DNA from: an uncultured Draconibacterium sp.
Lineage (GTDB): Bacteria > Bacteroidota > Bacteroidia > Bacteroidales > Prolixibacteraceae
Assembly (NCBI RefSeq): GCF_963675585.1
Contig: NZ_OY776414.1
Span: forward strand, 1,715,001-1,779,000
Direction: 5' to 3'
DNA: 64,000 nt
The translations under genes were made by a program, and so were the position numbers. How positions within the stretch are numbered: the first letter of the stretch is position 1; each line of letters opens with the position of its first letter. The notes under the pieces were generated by a model that was not told where the DNA came from, searched no databases, and saw only the letters and a list, made by a program, of their open reading frames with translations. Below are positions 42,253 through 50,914 of the stretch, one piece after another.

Positions 42253-43464
42253 ATGGAAAGTGAAGAATTTAAAGCAATGCGTGACAAAGCCCTTGAGCAG
42301 TTACGCAATGGACAATCCCTAACAGGAAAAGATGGTGTTTTTGCTCCCTTACTGAAAGAGTTTATTGAAAGTGCTCTTGATGCGGAGATGAGTTCCCATT
42401 TGGATGATTTTGAGCGAATATCAGGCAACAAACGTAATGGGAAGAAAAGTAAAACCCTGAAAACTGATTCGGGAGAAATTGAGATTACTACACCTCAAGA
42501 CCGCAATAGCAGTTTTGAGCCACAACTTGTAAAAAAGCGAGAAACAGTACTGGCAGATAATCTTGCCCCTAAAATCATTGGATTATATGGTCTTGGGATG
42601 AGTTTTCGGGACATCTCGAATCACATCAAAGAGATGTACGATGTAGATATCTCGCATTCCACATTAAGCGAGATAACAGAGAGAGTTATTCCACAGGTTA
42701 AAGCGTGGCAAAGTCGCCCACTTGAATCGCTGTACACGATTGTCTGGCTTGATGCGATGCACTACAAGGTCAGAGATGAAGGCAGGGTGGTAAGCCGAGC
42801 TGTTTACAACGTATTAGCCGTTAACAAAGAAGGTCGAAAAGAACTAATCGGGATGTATATCTCAGAAAGTGAAGGGGCTAACTTCTGGCTTAGTGTACTG
42901 ACTGACTTAAAATCCCGTGGAGTAGAAGATATTTTAATTGCCAGCATTGATAATCTGTCAGGATTTTCAGAAGCCATAGCAAGTATTTTTCCAAAGGTAG
43001 AAATCCAGTTATGCATCGTTCATCAGGTGCGGAACTCGATAAAGTACGTGGCATCGAAAGACCAAAAGGTTTTTATGAAAGACCTGAAAAAGGTATATCA
43101 AGCGGTCAATAAGAGCCAGGCAGAAACTGAACTTATCAACCTGGAAGAAAGATGGGGGAACAAATATCCTGTAGTCATCAAATCGTGGAATACCAACTGG
43201 GATAAATTATCGGCTTATTTTCAGTATGATGAGCAAATCCGTAGGCTCATTTACACGACCAATCCCGTAGAAGGTTTTCACCGTCAGGTACGAAAAGTTA
43301 CCAAAACAAAAGGTGCTTTCCCAAACGATATGGCTTTGCTGAAATTGATTTATCTGGCAACCGAGAACATCTCTAAAAAATGGACACAGCCACTCCAGAA
43401 CTGGGGACTTACAGCACAGCAATTGAAAATAAAATTTGGAGACAGGATGAAACTTGACCTCTGA
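42253..43464 (+). CDS. IS256-family (mutator-type) transposase
   Basis: 403 residues, full length for the family. The DDE residues are Asp167 (VWLDAMHYKV), Asp233 (SIDNLSGF) and Glu340 (TTNPVEGFHRQVRK), and the C-x2-H of the zinc-like motif (LCIVHQVRNS) is at ~254-257. The N-terminal helix region (APLLKEFIESALDAEM) is the DNA-binding part. It catalyses copy-out/paste-in movement of the element. The start ATG lies 31 bp inside the left inverted repeat. About 170 bp of structured non-coding DNA follows the stop before the right end. Confidence 0.97.
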   Translation: MESEEFKAMRDKALEQLRNGQSLTGKDGVFAPLLKEFIESALDAEMSSHLDDFERISGNKRNGKKSKTLKTDSGEIEITTPQDRNSSFEPQLVKKRETVLADNLAPKIIGLYGLGMSFRDISNHIKEMYDVDISHSTLSEITERVIPQVKAWQSRPLESLYTIVWLDAMHYKVRDEGRVVSRAVYNVLAVNKEGRKELIGMYISESEGANFWLSVLTDLKSRGVEDILIASIDNLSGFSEAIASIFPKVEIQLCIVHQVRNSIKYVASKDQKVFMKDLKKVYQAVNKSQAETELINLEERWGNKYPVVIKSWNTNWDKLSAYFQYDEQIRRLIYTTNPVEGFHRQVRKVTKTKGAFPNDMALLKLIYLATENISKKWTQPLQNWGLTAQQLKIKFGDRMKLDL

Positions 43465-43503
43465 TTTTAATCTTTAAAAGCAAAGAAAGAACAGGATTTA
43501 AAA

Positions 43504-43552
43504 CCTGTCAAGGGTATATAAACGGCTTCGTATACTCAGCCGCCCCTGACAG
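43504..43552 (+). terminator. Stem-loop inside the right end of the IS256 element
   Basis: CTGTCAAGGG pairs with CCCCTGACAG (one mismatch), and an inner CGGC/GCCG pair extends the fold. There is no T-run. It may end transposase transcription or block transcription entering from the right. Confidence 0.45.
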
Positions 43553-43630
43553 AACTCAAATCCCGTTCAAAAAAGCTTTTACGATTGAAAAATCAGAAAA
43601 TGAATTAAATTTGAATGAAAGAAAATTACC

Positions 43631-43654
43631 AGACAGAGTTTAGATTACACTCCC
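43631..43654 (-). repeat. Right terminal inverted repeat of the IS256 element
   Basis: Read inward on the minus strand: GGGAGTGTAATCTAAACTCT then GTCT, matching the left end at about 19 of 24 positions. The 8-bp target duplicate follows at 43655-43662. Confidence 0.85.
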
Positions 43655-43686
43655 CCAACGAAAATTTTCACACTTGACCTATGGAT

Positions 43687-44292
43687 TCAAGTATAAACTC
43701 TTAATGTATTCAACAATTCTTCTAAATTAGTATTTTCCTGATAATGAATTGTATTAAAACCTAACTTCCCAGCTGTCTCAATATTATCAATTCTATCATC
43801 AATAAATACTGACTCTTCGGCTTTAAGGTTGTATCTCTCTAATAGGATTTTATATAGTTCAGCATTGGGTTTAATAACTCCTTCCTCACTGGAAACTACA
43901 ATTCCATGAAAACTGTTTACCAAAGGACATTTTCTATAGAAGTGATGAATAGTTTCGATAGACCAGTTTGTTAAACCATATACTTTATAACCGCTTTTAA
44001 GCAATTTTTCAGCAACAAGAACATTTTCTTTAAGAATGTCACCCAGCATGACATCCCACTTATCAATAAAGGTTTGAATTTCGTTTGAATATTTAGGGTA
44101 TACAGCCTGTAGGTCTTTTACAGCATCAGCGCAACTCTTACCTAAATCCATAGAACTGTTCCAATCGTGTGTGCAAACATTATTTAGAAAATATTCCATT
44201 TCAGATTTATCATCAAAAATCGAATGATAAAGGTATCTCTGGTCAAAATCGACCAAAACTTTTCCGAAATCAAAAATGATATTCTTTATCAT
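43687..44292 (-). CDS. HAD-superfamily (IA) hydrolase, sugar phosphatase-like
   Basis: 201 residues, no signal peptide. Motif I is IIFDFGKVL with nucleophile Asp8, followed by FD at 16-17. Motif II is Thr108-Asn109 (GLTNWS), motif III Lys141-Pro142 (GVIKPN) and motif IV Asp165-Asp166 (VFIDDRIDN). The layout resembles YihX-type alpha-glucose-1-phosphate phosphatases. It could dephosphorylate a sugar phosphate that accumulates during growth on the polysaccharide. It is the last gene of the long minus operon, 10 bp after the GH43 gene, and stops 24 bp from the IS target duplicate. Substrate is inferred only. Confidence 0.88.
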   Translation of the reverse strand: MIKNIIFDFGKVLVDFDQRYLYHSIFDDKSEMEYFLNNVCTHDWNSSMDLGKSCADAVKDLQAVYPKYSNEIQTFIDKWDVMLGDILKENVLVAEKLLKSGYKVYGLTNWSIETIHHFYRKCPLVNSFHGIVVSSEEGVIKPNAELYKILLERYNLKAEESVFIDDRIDNIETAGKLGFNTIHYQENTNLEELLNTLRVYT

Positions 44293-44302
44293 TTATCAAA
44301 AT

Positions 44303-46108
44303 CTATTTTTTAATGAGACTTTTTGTAGATTTAATTACAGTCCCTTCCGTTATTCCATTTTCATTATAAACATCGATGGTAAAATAATATTCCAGCGTAC
44401 TGTTCAGACTTCGTATTGTGAGTGAATCAATATCAAACACCTGATAATTGCTATACAGTTTATCCGGTGCAACTCCGTAGCGAATATTGTATCCGGTTAC
44501 GTCGTTTTGTTTCGCCCAGTTTAATGTCACCTGGCGGGTATCTTCCTGATTCCGATCCACAGTAAATGAATCAACCGGCTTTGGTTTATCTCCATTTCCA
44601 ATTCCAAATACCCGTAATCCTGATAATGCAAAATTTCCGTCAGGTACACGGTTGTTTACGATCCGGATGTATCGGGTTTTGATTTCCTTATCTAATTCAA
44701 TGTAATCGTGTGGAGTATCTTTCTTACTATTTGTTTTGTCTACAAGAACATCCCAACTCGTTTTGTCGTTTGAACATTCAATTTTGTATTGATGAACTAT
44801 GTTTTCAGAACGTCCCAGCAAAGTTGAGTTTTGTTCGGCGAAGTTCGCTTGTATTGCGCGAACCGAAGATTTTTTCTCCAAATCAATCATCAACCATTCT
44901 CCTGCATTGCCGGTTTCTGCACTCCAGCAAGTACGAACATCTTCATTTACAGCATTCTCTTTCGGAAATTCAGTCAGAGAAGATGAAACTTCTACCGGCT
45001 TTTTGTAGGAAAGCAACATCCACTGTGGTTGAAAATCTTCAGGGCCATTCATTTTAAAACGGGGTAGTTCATGCGGAAAATCACCGTAAGCAGTGTAGGT
45101 ATAAAAAACGCCGTCTTTATCAACGAATGCCGGCCACAGCCCCATTCTTCTTTCAAAGTTATGTTTCACCGAAATGGCCATGGTACTGGCGTGCCAATAA
45201 TTTCCATATTCATCGGTAAAAGTGCTACCGTGCCCTGCTCCACCAATAAAACCTCCGGGTTTATACGAAAACGGATTATGATCCTGTAGTTTATATGGGC
45301 CGAGTGGCTGATCTGCTACATATACCGCATCGTTATAGCTGTTAAACTGGGTTCCGGGAGAAGAATACTGGAGATAATATTTACCCCCATGCTTATTCAC
45401 CCAGGCACCTTCCAACCAACTATAGGCACCAAGATCTTCGTTGACCTCGCCATAAACTTCCCAACCTTTTTCTTTTAGGTTTGCCCTCATCAGGTCAACC
45501 TCTTTTCCTATTGAAGTGAAGTTATTTTTATAATCCATTTCAATACCCTTGATAGGGATTCCGGGGTGGCATCCCCAATAAAAATACAAACGCTCATCGT
45601 CGTCCATAAAAAATGCAGGATCCCAAACGCCAAAATCTATCGAGTCTCTCGCAATTTGCCAGTTGCCGCTTAAAGGATCATCTGATTTATAAATTGCATT
45701 CGGCTTTCCTGTGGCAGACATAAAATCAAATTCTTCCGATGAAGCCATAAAATACATGGTATCCTGAATGGCAATAGCAGTTGGTGCGTAATCCTCAGTT
45801 GGAATTTGATCAGTTTGAACGAAGGACCATTTTGCCAAATCTTTTGAATACCAATAGCCACCTGACATGGAAGCAAAAAGATAATACCTGTCCTTAAACC
45901 ACACCACAGTAGGGTCTGCACCTTCCCTATACGAAGGCTCTGTAATTTGAAACCTGTAATTCAGGTTCATAGGATTGCAGAAGCTTGTTTCATCGTCCGC
46001 CTGAGGATTATTGCTTTCGCAGGCCGTAAACAATAGAAAACACGAAACCAAAATAGTCCCCAGTTTACTTGCCAAATTGCATGTCAATTTTGATAATTTC
46101 TTATTCAT
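44303..46108 (-). CDS. GH43-type glycosidase lipoprotein with discoidin and Fn3 domains
   Basis: 601 residues with a lipobox at Cys30 (FTAC). The five-bladed domain has Asp65 (GADPTVVWFKDRYYLF), Asp163 (GVWDPAFFMDDD) and Glu233 (SWLEGAWVNKHGGKYYL), the three GH43 acids. A F5/8-type domain covers ~375-505 (SSLTEFPKENAVNEDVRTCW) and an Fn3 domain ~510-600 (VDSFTVDRNQEDTRQVTLNW). Glycine- and tryptophan-rich loops (GGFIGGAGHGSTF) differ from the xylosidase-type GH43 enzymes elsewhere in the window, so another substrate such as arabinan or galactan is possible. Its start overlaps the end of the upstream gene by 8 bp. Confidence 0.88.
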   Translation of the reverse strand: MNKKLSKLTCNLASKLGTILVSCFLLFTACESNNPQADDETSFCNPMNLNYRFQITEPSYREGADPTVVWFKDRYYLFASMSGGYWYSKDLAKWSFVQTDQIPTEDYAPTAIAIQDTMYFMASSEEFDFMSATGKPNAIYKSDDPLSGNWQIARDSIDFGVWDPAFFMDDDERLYFYWGCHPGIPIKGIEMDYKNNFTSIGKEVDLMRANLKEKGWEVYGEVNEDLGAYSWLEGAWVNKHGGKYYLQYSSPGTQFNSYNDAVYVADQPLGPYKLQDHNPFSYKPGGFIGGAGHGSTFTDEYGNYWHASTMAISVKHNFERRMGLWPAFVDKDGVFYTYTAYGDFPHELPRFKMNGPEDFQPQWMLLSYKKPVEVSSSLTEFPKENAVNEDVRTCWSAETGNAGEWLMIDLEKKSSVRAIQANFAEQNSTLLGRSENIVHQYKIECSNDKTSWDVLVDKTNSKKDTPHDYIELDKEIKTRYIRIVNNRVPDGNFALSGLRVFGIGNGDKPKPVDSFTVDRNQEDTRQVTLNWAKQNDVTGYNIRYGVAPDKLYSNYQVFDIDSLTIRSLNSTLEYYFTIDVYNENGITEGTVIKSTKSLIKK

Positions 46109-47270
46109 AATCTTCTAATTTCCATTCATCTTTCCAATAAATATTAGGAACACCGTTTTCCCAGGTTATTGGTAACCAAACGTAAGTTGCCTTGTTTCTA
46201 ACATCCCATCCGGAACGTTTTTCACCGGTTCTGTCCATCAATTTTACCTCATCGTAATTAAGTGGACGGGGTTGGTGACCAACATAGTGTTCTCTGATAC
46301 GTTCCACCTCTTTTAGGGGTTTATCAGTACCACACCATTCGGGCATCCAACGGTCACCCATCACAACATAAAGGTTCTTTTTACCCGGTATTTTAATAAC
46401 CTCGGTTATCTGCGAACAGTACGAACTAAACGTAGTGTCGGCAGGGTGTGGATTTCCCAAATCAATGTAATCTTTATGATAGTCGTCAAAAGTAGAAATC
46501 AGTGATTGATTTGGCGAATAACCAGTCGTTCCTGAAGTGTACATATAATGTTTTCCATTGGCAACAAAATGAGTGGGAGCTTCGCGGGTATCCGGCGGAA
46601 TCAGACCGGAGAAATGTACCGAAAACTTACCGTTCACTGAGGTATAATCATCAGATAACTCTGCGCATATCATTTCATAATGCGGACGTTCATGCCAGAT
46701 ATAACCTATACCGGATTCTTCATCAACATACAAATCAAAGTCGCCGGCTTCATACCCGTTTGGACGGAATGCTTTGTTCACAATTTCATAAGGACCCAGA
46801 AAATCATTAGCGGTTAGAACGGTCATAAACTGGCCATCATCCCCCAACAACTTTATCCAGCACACATATTTCTGCGTATTCTTGTTGAAGATGATGTGCG
46901 GACGGTCAATTCCTTGTGATGGATTTAGCGGTGAATATGGATTCAATGTATCCGGTTCAATAATTAGTCCCTGATCTTCCCAGTTATAAAAGTCTTTCGA
47001 AGTATAACACCGGATTCCCCAGGTCCATACATTGCTGCCCTCTACCGTTTTTTCCTTGTTCTCGCCATACCAGTAATAGGTACCATCTTTATAAAAAACA
47101 GAAAATCCGTGAGCCTGAATAGGACTTCCATTGGTATCCAACCAAGTCAGACCTGGAATAATAGAACTGTATCGCTTATTATTCTTTTGTTTATCGCCTT
47201 TAGTCGGAGAGGAACATGCCATTGCAAAGGCAAAAATTATGAATAATATATATGTACTATAAATCTTCAT
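46101..47270 (-). CDS. GH43-like lipoprotein (exo-galactanase/arabinofuranosidase-like group)
   Basis: 389 residues, lipobox at Cys19 (AMAC). The sequence has DGTYYWYGENKEKT (~60-75), YTSKDFYNWEDQG, GIDRPHIIFNKNTQKYV and GYEAGDFDLYVDEESG, the pattern of GH43 members near the exo-beta-1,3-galactanase group (subfamilies 24/34). I could not fix all three catalytic acids with the usual spacing, so activity is less certain than for the other GH43 enzymes. Beta-1,3-galactanase activity would fit arabinogalactan as a target together with GH2, GH42 and the GH127/146 enzyme. The 8-bp overlap with the next gene indicates tight co-translation. Confidence 0.8.
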   Translation of the reverse strand: MKIYSTYILFIIFAFAMACSSPTKGDKQKNNKRYSSIIPGLTWLDTNGSPIQAHGFSVFYKDGTYYWYGENKEKTVEGSNVWTWGIRCYTSKDFYNWEDQGLIIEPDTLNPYSPLNPSQGIDRPHIIFNKNTQKYVCWIKLLGDDGQFMTVLTANDFLGPYEIVNKAFRPNGYEAGDFDLYVDEESGIGYIWHERPHYEMICAELSDDYTSVNGKFSVHFSGLIPPDTREAPTHFVANGKHYMYTSGTTGYSPNQSLISTFDDYHKDYIDLGNPHPADTTFSSYCSQITEVIKIPGKKNLYVVMGDRWMPEWCGTDKPLKEVERIREHYVGHQPRPLNYDEVKLMDRTGEKRSGWDVRNKATYVWLPITWENGVPNIYWKDEWKLEDYE

Positions 47271-47284
47271 TTTTTAATAAGACT

Positions 47285-49669
47285 TTAACGACGGCTTTTT
47301 AGATCATTAATATCTTTTGTTGGAACTAATGCTTTGTGCACCTTTTCTACCACCATATCGTTAGCCAACTCAAATGATTTGATCAAACGGAAATCTCTGG
47401 ATGAAGCTCCGGCTTTTACAGTGTACTTTCCTGCTTCTGCAAACCATGCACTTTGTTCGGTACTGAAGGATGACAAGTCTCTTGCATTTAATTTAAAGGT
47501 AAGAGTTTGCGATGCTCCGGGTTCTAATAAACCTGTCTTGGCAAAAGCCTTTAATTCCTCTGTTGGTTTATCCATACTTTTTGTGGGTGCGCTTAAATAG
47601 ATCTGTACTGCCTCTTTGCCTGCTGTTTTACCTGTATTGGTTATGGTAACTTTTACAGTCATCTCGTCGGTAAATTGTTTTGCGCTCAATTCTAAATTAC
47701 TATATTTAAAATCGGTATAAGACAATCCATAACCAAATTCGTAAGCCGGTTTCACATTAAAACTGTTATAATAGCGATAGCCTACATAAATGCCTTCTTC
47801 GTAGGTAACATCGCCGGGGATGTATTTATAGCCCATAAAATCACGTGTTGATTTTTCGGGATAGAAATTTCCGGGGAAATTCTTAGCAGAAGGCACATCG
47901 CTATATTTCATTGGGAAAGTGGTGGTTAATTTACCTGAAGGGTTTACCTTACCAGTTAACACATCGGCAATGGCATTACCACCTTCTTGTCCGGGCATCC
48001 AAGCCAGGAAAATGGCATCAACATCATCACGCCAACTCGCTGTTTCTATTACGCCGGCGATATTCAATACCACAACCACTTTTTTGCCTTTGGAATGAAA
48101 TGCTTTCGAAACATCTTTAATAATTTGTTTTTCGGCTCCGGTAATTTCAAAATTTTGCTGTGCTCTATCCAGATTCTCCCCTGAAATTCTACCTAATACG
48201 AGTACTGCAATATCATATTCCGATGACATTTTTTCTATCTGACTTGCTTTTACTTGCATTATTGGAGCAGGAGGGGTTGGCTCAAACAATTCTTTAATAT
48301 GATTGCCTTTAGGGTTAGCTTTATCGTAATTAGCGATGTAAGAGAGGTAGGCATCTTTTAAGTTAGCATCTAAGGTATAACCTGCATTTTCTAATCCTTG
48401 TGAAATAGGATTTTCGTATGCTCTGTTTACTTGACCACTACCAAGTCCACCCGCAAATTGTCTATAGCCTTCGTTCCCAAATAGTGCAATTTTTTTTATG
48501 TCTTTATTAAAAGGAAGCACCTGATTATTTTTTAGCAAAATCATACCTTCGGTTGCGGCTGTCCTACAGAACTGTGCATTTGCTTTCAAATCAGGATCAT
48601 CAGAAAATTGATAGCCTTTAAAAATCGCTGTTTTCTCAATTACGGATAAAATGCGTTCAATGTTTTTATCTAAGACCTCTACGGGCAATTCTTTATTTTC
48701 TACCGCCTTTATAATAGCTTCTACCTGAGTAGGTATACCGGGGGTAAGCAAATCATTCCCGGCTTTTAATTGTTTAATCGGGTCTATGCCACCAAACCAG
48801 TCGGTCATTACAAAACCTTTAAATCCCCACTCATCCCGTAAAATGGTAGTAAGCAACTCTGGATTTTCAGAGACATAAGGACCATTTAAATAGTTTAGTG
48901 CAGTCATTATAGTCCAAGGTTGTGATTTTCTTACAGGAATCTCAAAAGTTCTGAGGTAAATTTCACGTAAAGCTCTTTCGCTTATATAGGTCTCAAGAAC
49001 GTTACGTTGGGTTTCCTGATTATTAGCCACAAAATGCTTTAAGCAAGTCCCAACACCATTTGATTGAACTCCATCCACCATTGCAGAAGCTATCAAACCT
49101 GAAACTAAGGGGTCTTCGGAATAGTACTCAAAATTTCTTCCACACAAAGGATTTCTGTGGATATTCAAGCCAGGTCCTAAAACAATACCGATGCCATACT
49201 CTTTGAGTTCATGACCATAAGCAGCTGCTACTTTTTCAGCCAGTTCCATATCCCAAGACGATGCAATTAAACGTGAAGCCGGCCACGCCGTTGCAAAGTA
49301 TTTCTTATTGGGCTCATCGGGTCGAATAGAATCAATGTGAAGCCCGGCAGGCCCGTCATTCAAAGCCACATTAGGTATTCCTAATTTAGGAATGCCAAAC
49401 ATATAATGGCCCAATGCTAATGGAAGGCCTTGATAGTCAGGTTCACTGATTGCATTCGATGCTACCATTTTTGCCTTTTCTTTCAATGTCAAAGCATCAA
49501 TTACTTCTTTTATTGAATTTTCACCTAATTGAGGGACACTTTCTTTTATATTACAACTAAAAGAATTAATCGCAAGAACAAGAATAAAGGCTTTTTTCAA
49601 ACCTTTTCCAACGTTTTTGTATAAACAATACGTTAGGTAACTTTTTGATTTTTTAAGTAATTTATTCAT
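47285..49669 (-). CDS. GH3 beta-glycosidase
   Basis: 794 residues. A long N-terminal stretch ends in a possible lipobox (SFSC, Cys39); no internal Met gives a shorter leader, so I keep this start. The GH3 barrel (~50-370) has ALNDGPAGLH, GPGLNIHRNPLCGRNFEYYS, KHFVANNQE and nucleophile Asp290 in VMTDWFGG. The alpha/beta-sandwich domain (~385-600) and an Fn3-like domain (~655-730, FGYGLSYTDF before it) follow. This layout is typical for beta-glucosidases and bifunctional beta-xylosidases that trim oligosaccharides. It lies 14 bp upstream of the GH43-like lipoprotein and 11 bp after the DUF5009 gene. Confidence 0.92.
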   Translation of the reverse strand: MNKLLKKSKSYLTYCLYKNVGKGLKKAFILVLAINSFSCNIKESVPQLGENSIKEVIDALTLKEKAKMVASNAISEPDYQGLPLALGHYMFGIPKLGIPNVALNDGPAGLHIDSIRPDEPNKKYFATAWPASRLIASSWDMELAEKVAAAYGHELKEYGIGIVLGPGLNIHRNPLCGRNFEYYSEDPLVSGLIASAMVDGVQSNGVGTCLKHFVANNQETQRNVLETYISERALREIYLRTFEIPVRKSQPWTIMTALNYLNGPYVSENPELLTTILRDEWGFKGFVMTDWFGGIDPIKQLKAGNDLLTPGIPTQVEAIIKAVENKELPVEVLDKNIERILSVIEKTAIFKGYQFSDDPDLKANAQFCRTAATEGMILLKNNQVLPFNKDIKKIALFGNEGYRQFAGGLGSGQVNRAYENPISQGLENAGYTLDANLKDAYLSYIANYDKANPKGNHIKELFEPTPPAPIMQVKASQIEKMSSEYDIAVLVLGRISGENLDRAQQNFEITGAEKQIIKDVSKAFHSKGKKVVVVLNIAGVIETASWRDDVDAIFLAWMPGQEGGNAIADVLTGKVNPSGKLTTTFPMKYSDVPSAKNFPGNFYPEKSTRDFMGYKYIPGDVTYEEGIYVGYRYYNSFNVKPAYEFGYGLSYTDFKYSNLELSAKQFTDEMTVKVTITNTGKTAGKEAVQIYLSAPTKSMDKPTEELKAFAKTGLLEPGASQTLTFKLNARDLSSFSTEQSAWFAEAGKYTVKAGASSRDFRLIKSFELANDMVVEKVHKALVPTKDINDLKSRR

Positions 49670-49680
49670 AGTAAATAATA

Positions 49681-50808
49681 TTATACTTTTATATATATTT
49701 TTTTACGATCGAGGATATACCCTACCAGCCAGTTTATTAACATGAATACGATTGCATATAAAAATGATCCCAGGTATTCGCCGGCATAGGAAAATATATT
49801 TTCATAAAGCCAGCCTTGTAAAGATGTACCCTGAAAAGGAATCATCATTAAGAGCAGTGCCCCAAACATGGAAAGCATGTACAGAAAAAGTGGATTGCGA
49901 CCGAAAACCTGGAAGAAATAAACACCAAGGTTCATTTGGCGAAAATCGAGCAGATAAATTACAACTGCTAACAACATGCAATTCAGTCCTGTTGTATGCA
50001 ATACAAATGAACTGGTCCAGAGTTTTTTATTGATTGGGAAGCTAAAATCCCAAAAATAAGCAACAACAAAGCACGCGAAACCAACCATAAATAATTTGGC
50101 AAGCCCCTCATAGGTACGGCCGTTTGACTGAACGTATTTTCCAACAAAAACACCCGATATAACAGTCACCAAAGCGGGGATTGTACTTAAAATACCTTCC
50201 GGATCGAACGGATAACCATCGCCAACCCAAAGATGTCCAGCTCCCATTAGCCAGGTATCCAATTTTAGTACTGCATTAGTTTGCATTGTTAACGGGTCGG
50301 GACCACTACCCAAAAAGGCCAACACGGGCCAATAAAGTATCAGGATAGCAATACTTGTCCAGGCAATTGTTCGCGGTTTGAAAAAATAAAACATCAGCGA
50401 AACGATGCCATAAGCTAAAGCGATGCGCTGTAATACGCCCATGATCCGGGTTTGCGAAAAGGCCGGAAAAATACCATAAACATGTGGTTTCATCATAATT
50501 GAGTATGGATACATTAAAATGTAGCCAAGCACAAAAATGATAGCGGTACGCTTAAGTATTTTCAACACCACCTTACTTGTTGATTGTGTTTCCCATTTTT
50601 TCATTACAAAACTTATGGCAGCACCAACAACAAATAAAAACGATGGAAATACCAAATCGGCCGCTGTAAATCCTTGCCAAAATGCGTGATCGAACGGTGC
50701 AAATACTTTTGTATAATTCCCGGGGGTGTTCACAATAATCATAAAAGCAACGGTCATTCCCCTGAAAACATCGAGGGCGATAAACCTTGGAGAGGCCTTT
50801 CCTATCAT
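49681..50808 (-). CDS. DUF5009/HGSNAT-like membrane acyltransferase
   Basis: 375 residues with about ten hydrophobic segments, a polytopic inner-membrane protein. Signatures are FIALDVFRGMTVAFMIIVN (~9-27), DLVFPSFLFVVGAAISF (~52-68), GVLQRIALAYG (~123-133) and GRNPLFLYMLS near 310. These mark the DUF5009 family related to heparan-alpha-glucosaminide N-acetyltransferase (NagX-like), which moves acetyl groups from cytoplasmic acetyl-CoA to sugars across the membrane. It stands among exported glycosidases and esterases, so it may acetylate a periplasmic saccharide or serve another acyl transfer. No substrate is known for the bacterial members in such clusters. Confidence 0.87.
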   Translation of the reverse strand: MIGKASPRFIALDVFRGMTVAFMIIVNTPGNYTKVFAPFDHAFWQGFTAADLVFPSFLFVVGAAISFVMKKWETQSTSKVVLKILKRTAIIFVLGYILMYPYSIMMKPHVYGIFPAFSQTRIMGVLQRIALAYGIVSLMFYFFKPRTIAWTSIAILILYWPVLAFLGSGPDPLTMQTNAVLKLDTWLMGAGHLWVGDGYPFDPEGILSTIPALVTVISGVFVGKYVQSNGRTYEGLAKLFMVGFACFVVAYFWDFSFPINKKLWTSSFVLHTTGLNCMLLAVVIYLLDFRQMNLGVYFFQVFGRNPLFLYMLSMFGALLLMMIPFQGTSLQGWLYENIFSYAGEYLGSFLYAIVFMLINWLVGYILDRKKIYIKV

Positions 50809-50914
50809 ACAATTTTTTTTATAATTAATATTTGATTCATGTAAAAGATCTCTTTTTCTCTATCATGAAATTTTATTCGTCAATACCACTTTCTGAAACC
50901 CATAAAAGCAAAGT

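Larger units (their letters stand above)
42198..43654 (+). mobile_element. Complete IS256-family insertion sequence (1457 bp)
   Basis: One transposase gene is enclosed by 24-bp imperfect inverted ends (42198-42221 and 43631-43654, about 19 of 24 matching). The element is flanked by CCAACGAA at 42190-42197 and 43655-43662, an 8-bp target duplication (9 bp if the neighbouring C is counted). This size fits the IS256 family. It landed in the intergenic space between the AraC gene and the HAD gene, without breaking a visible ORF. Intact ends, duplication and ORF point to a recent and probably active copy. Confidence 0.93.
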
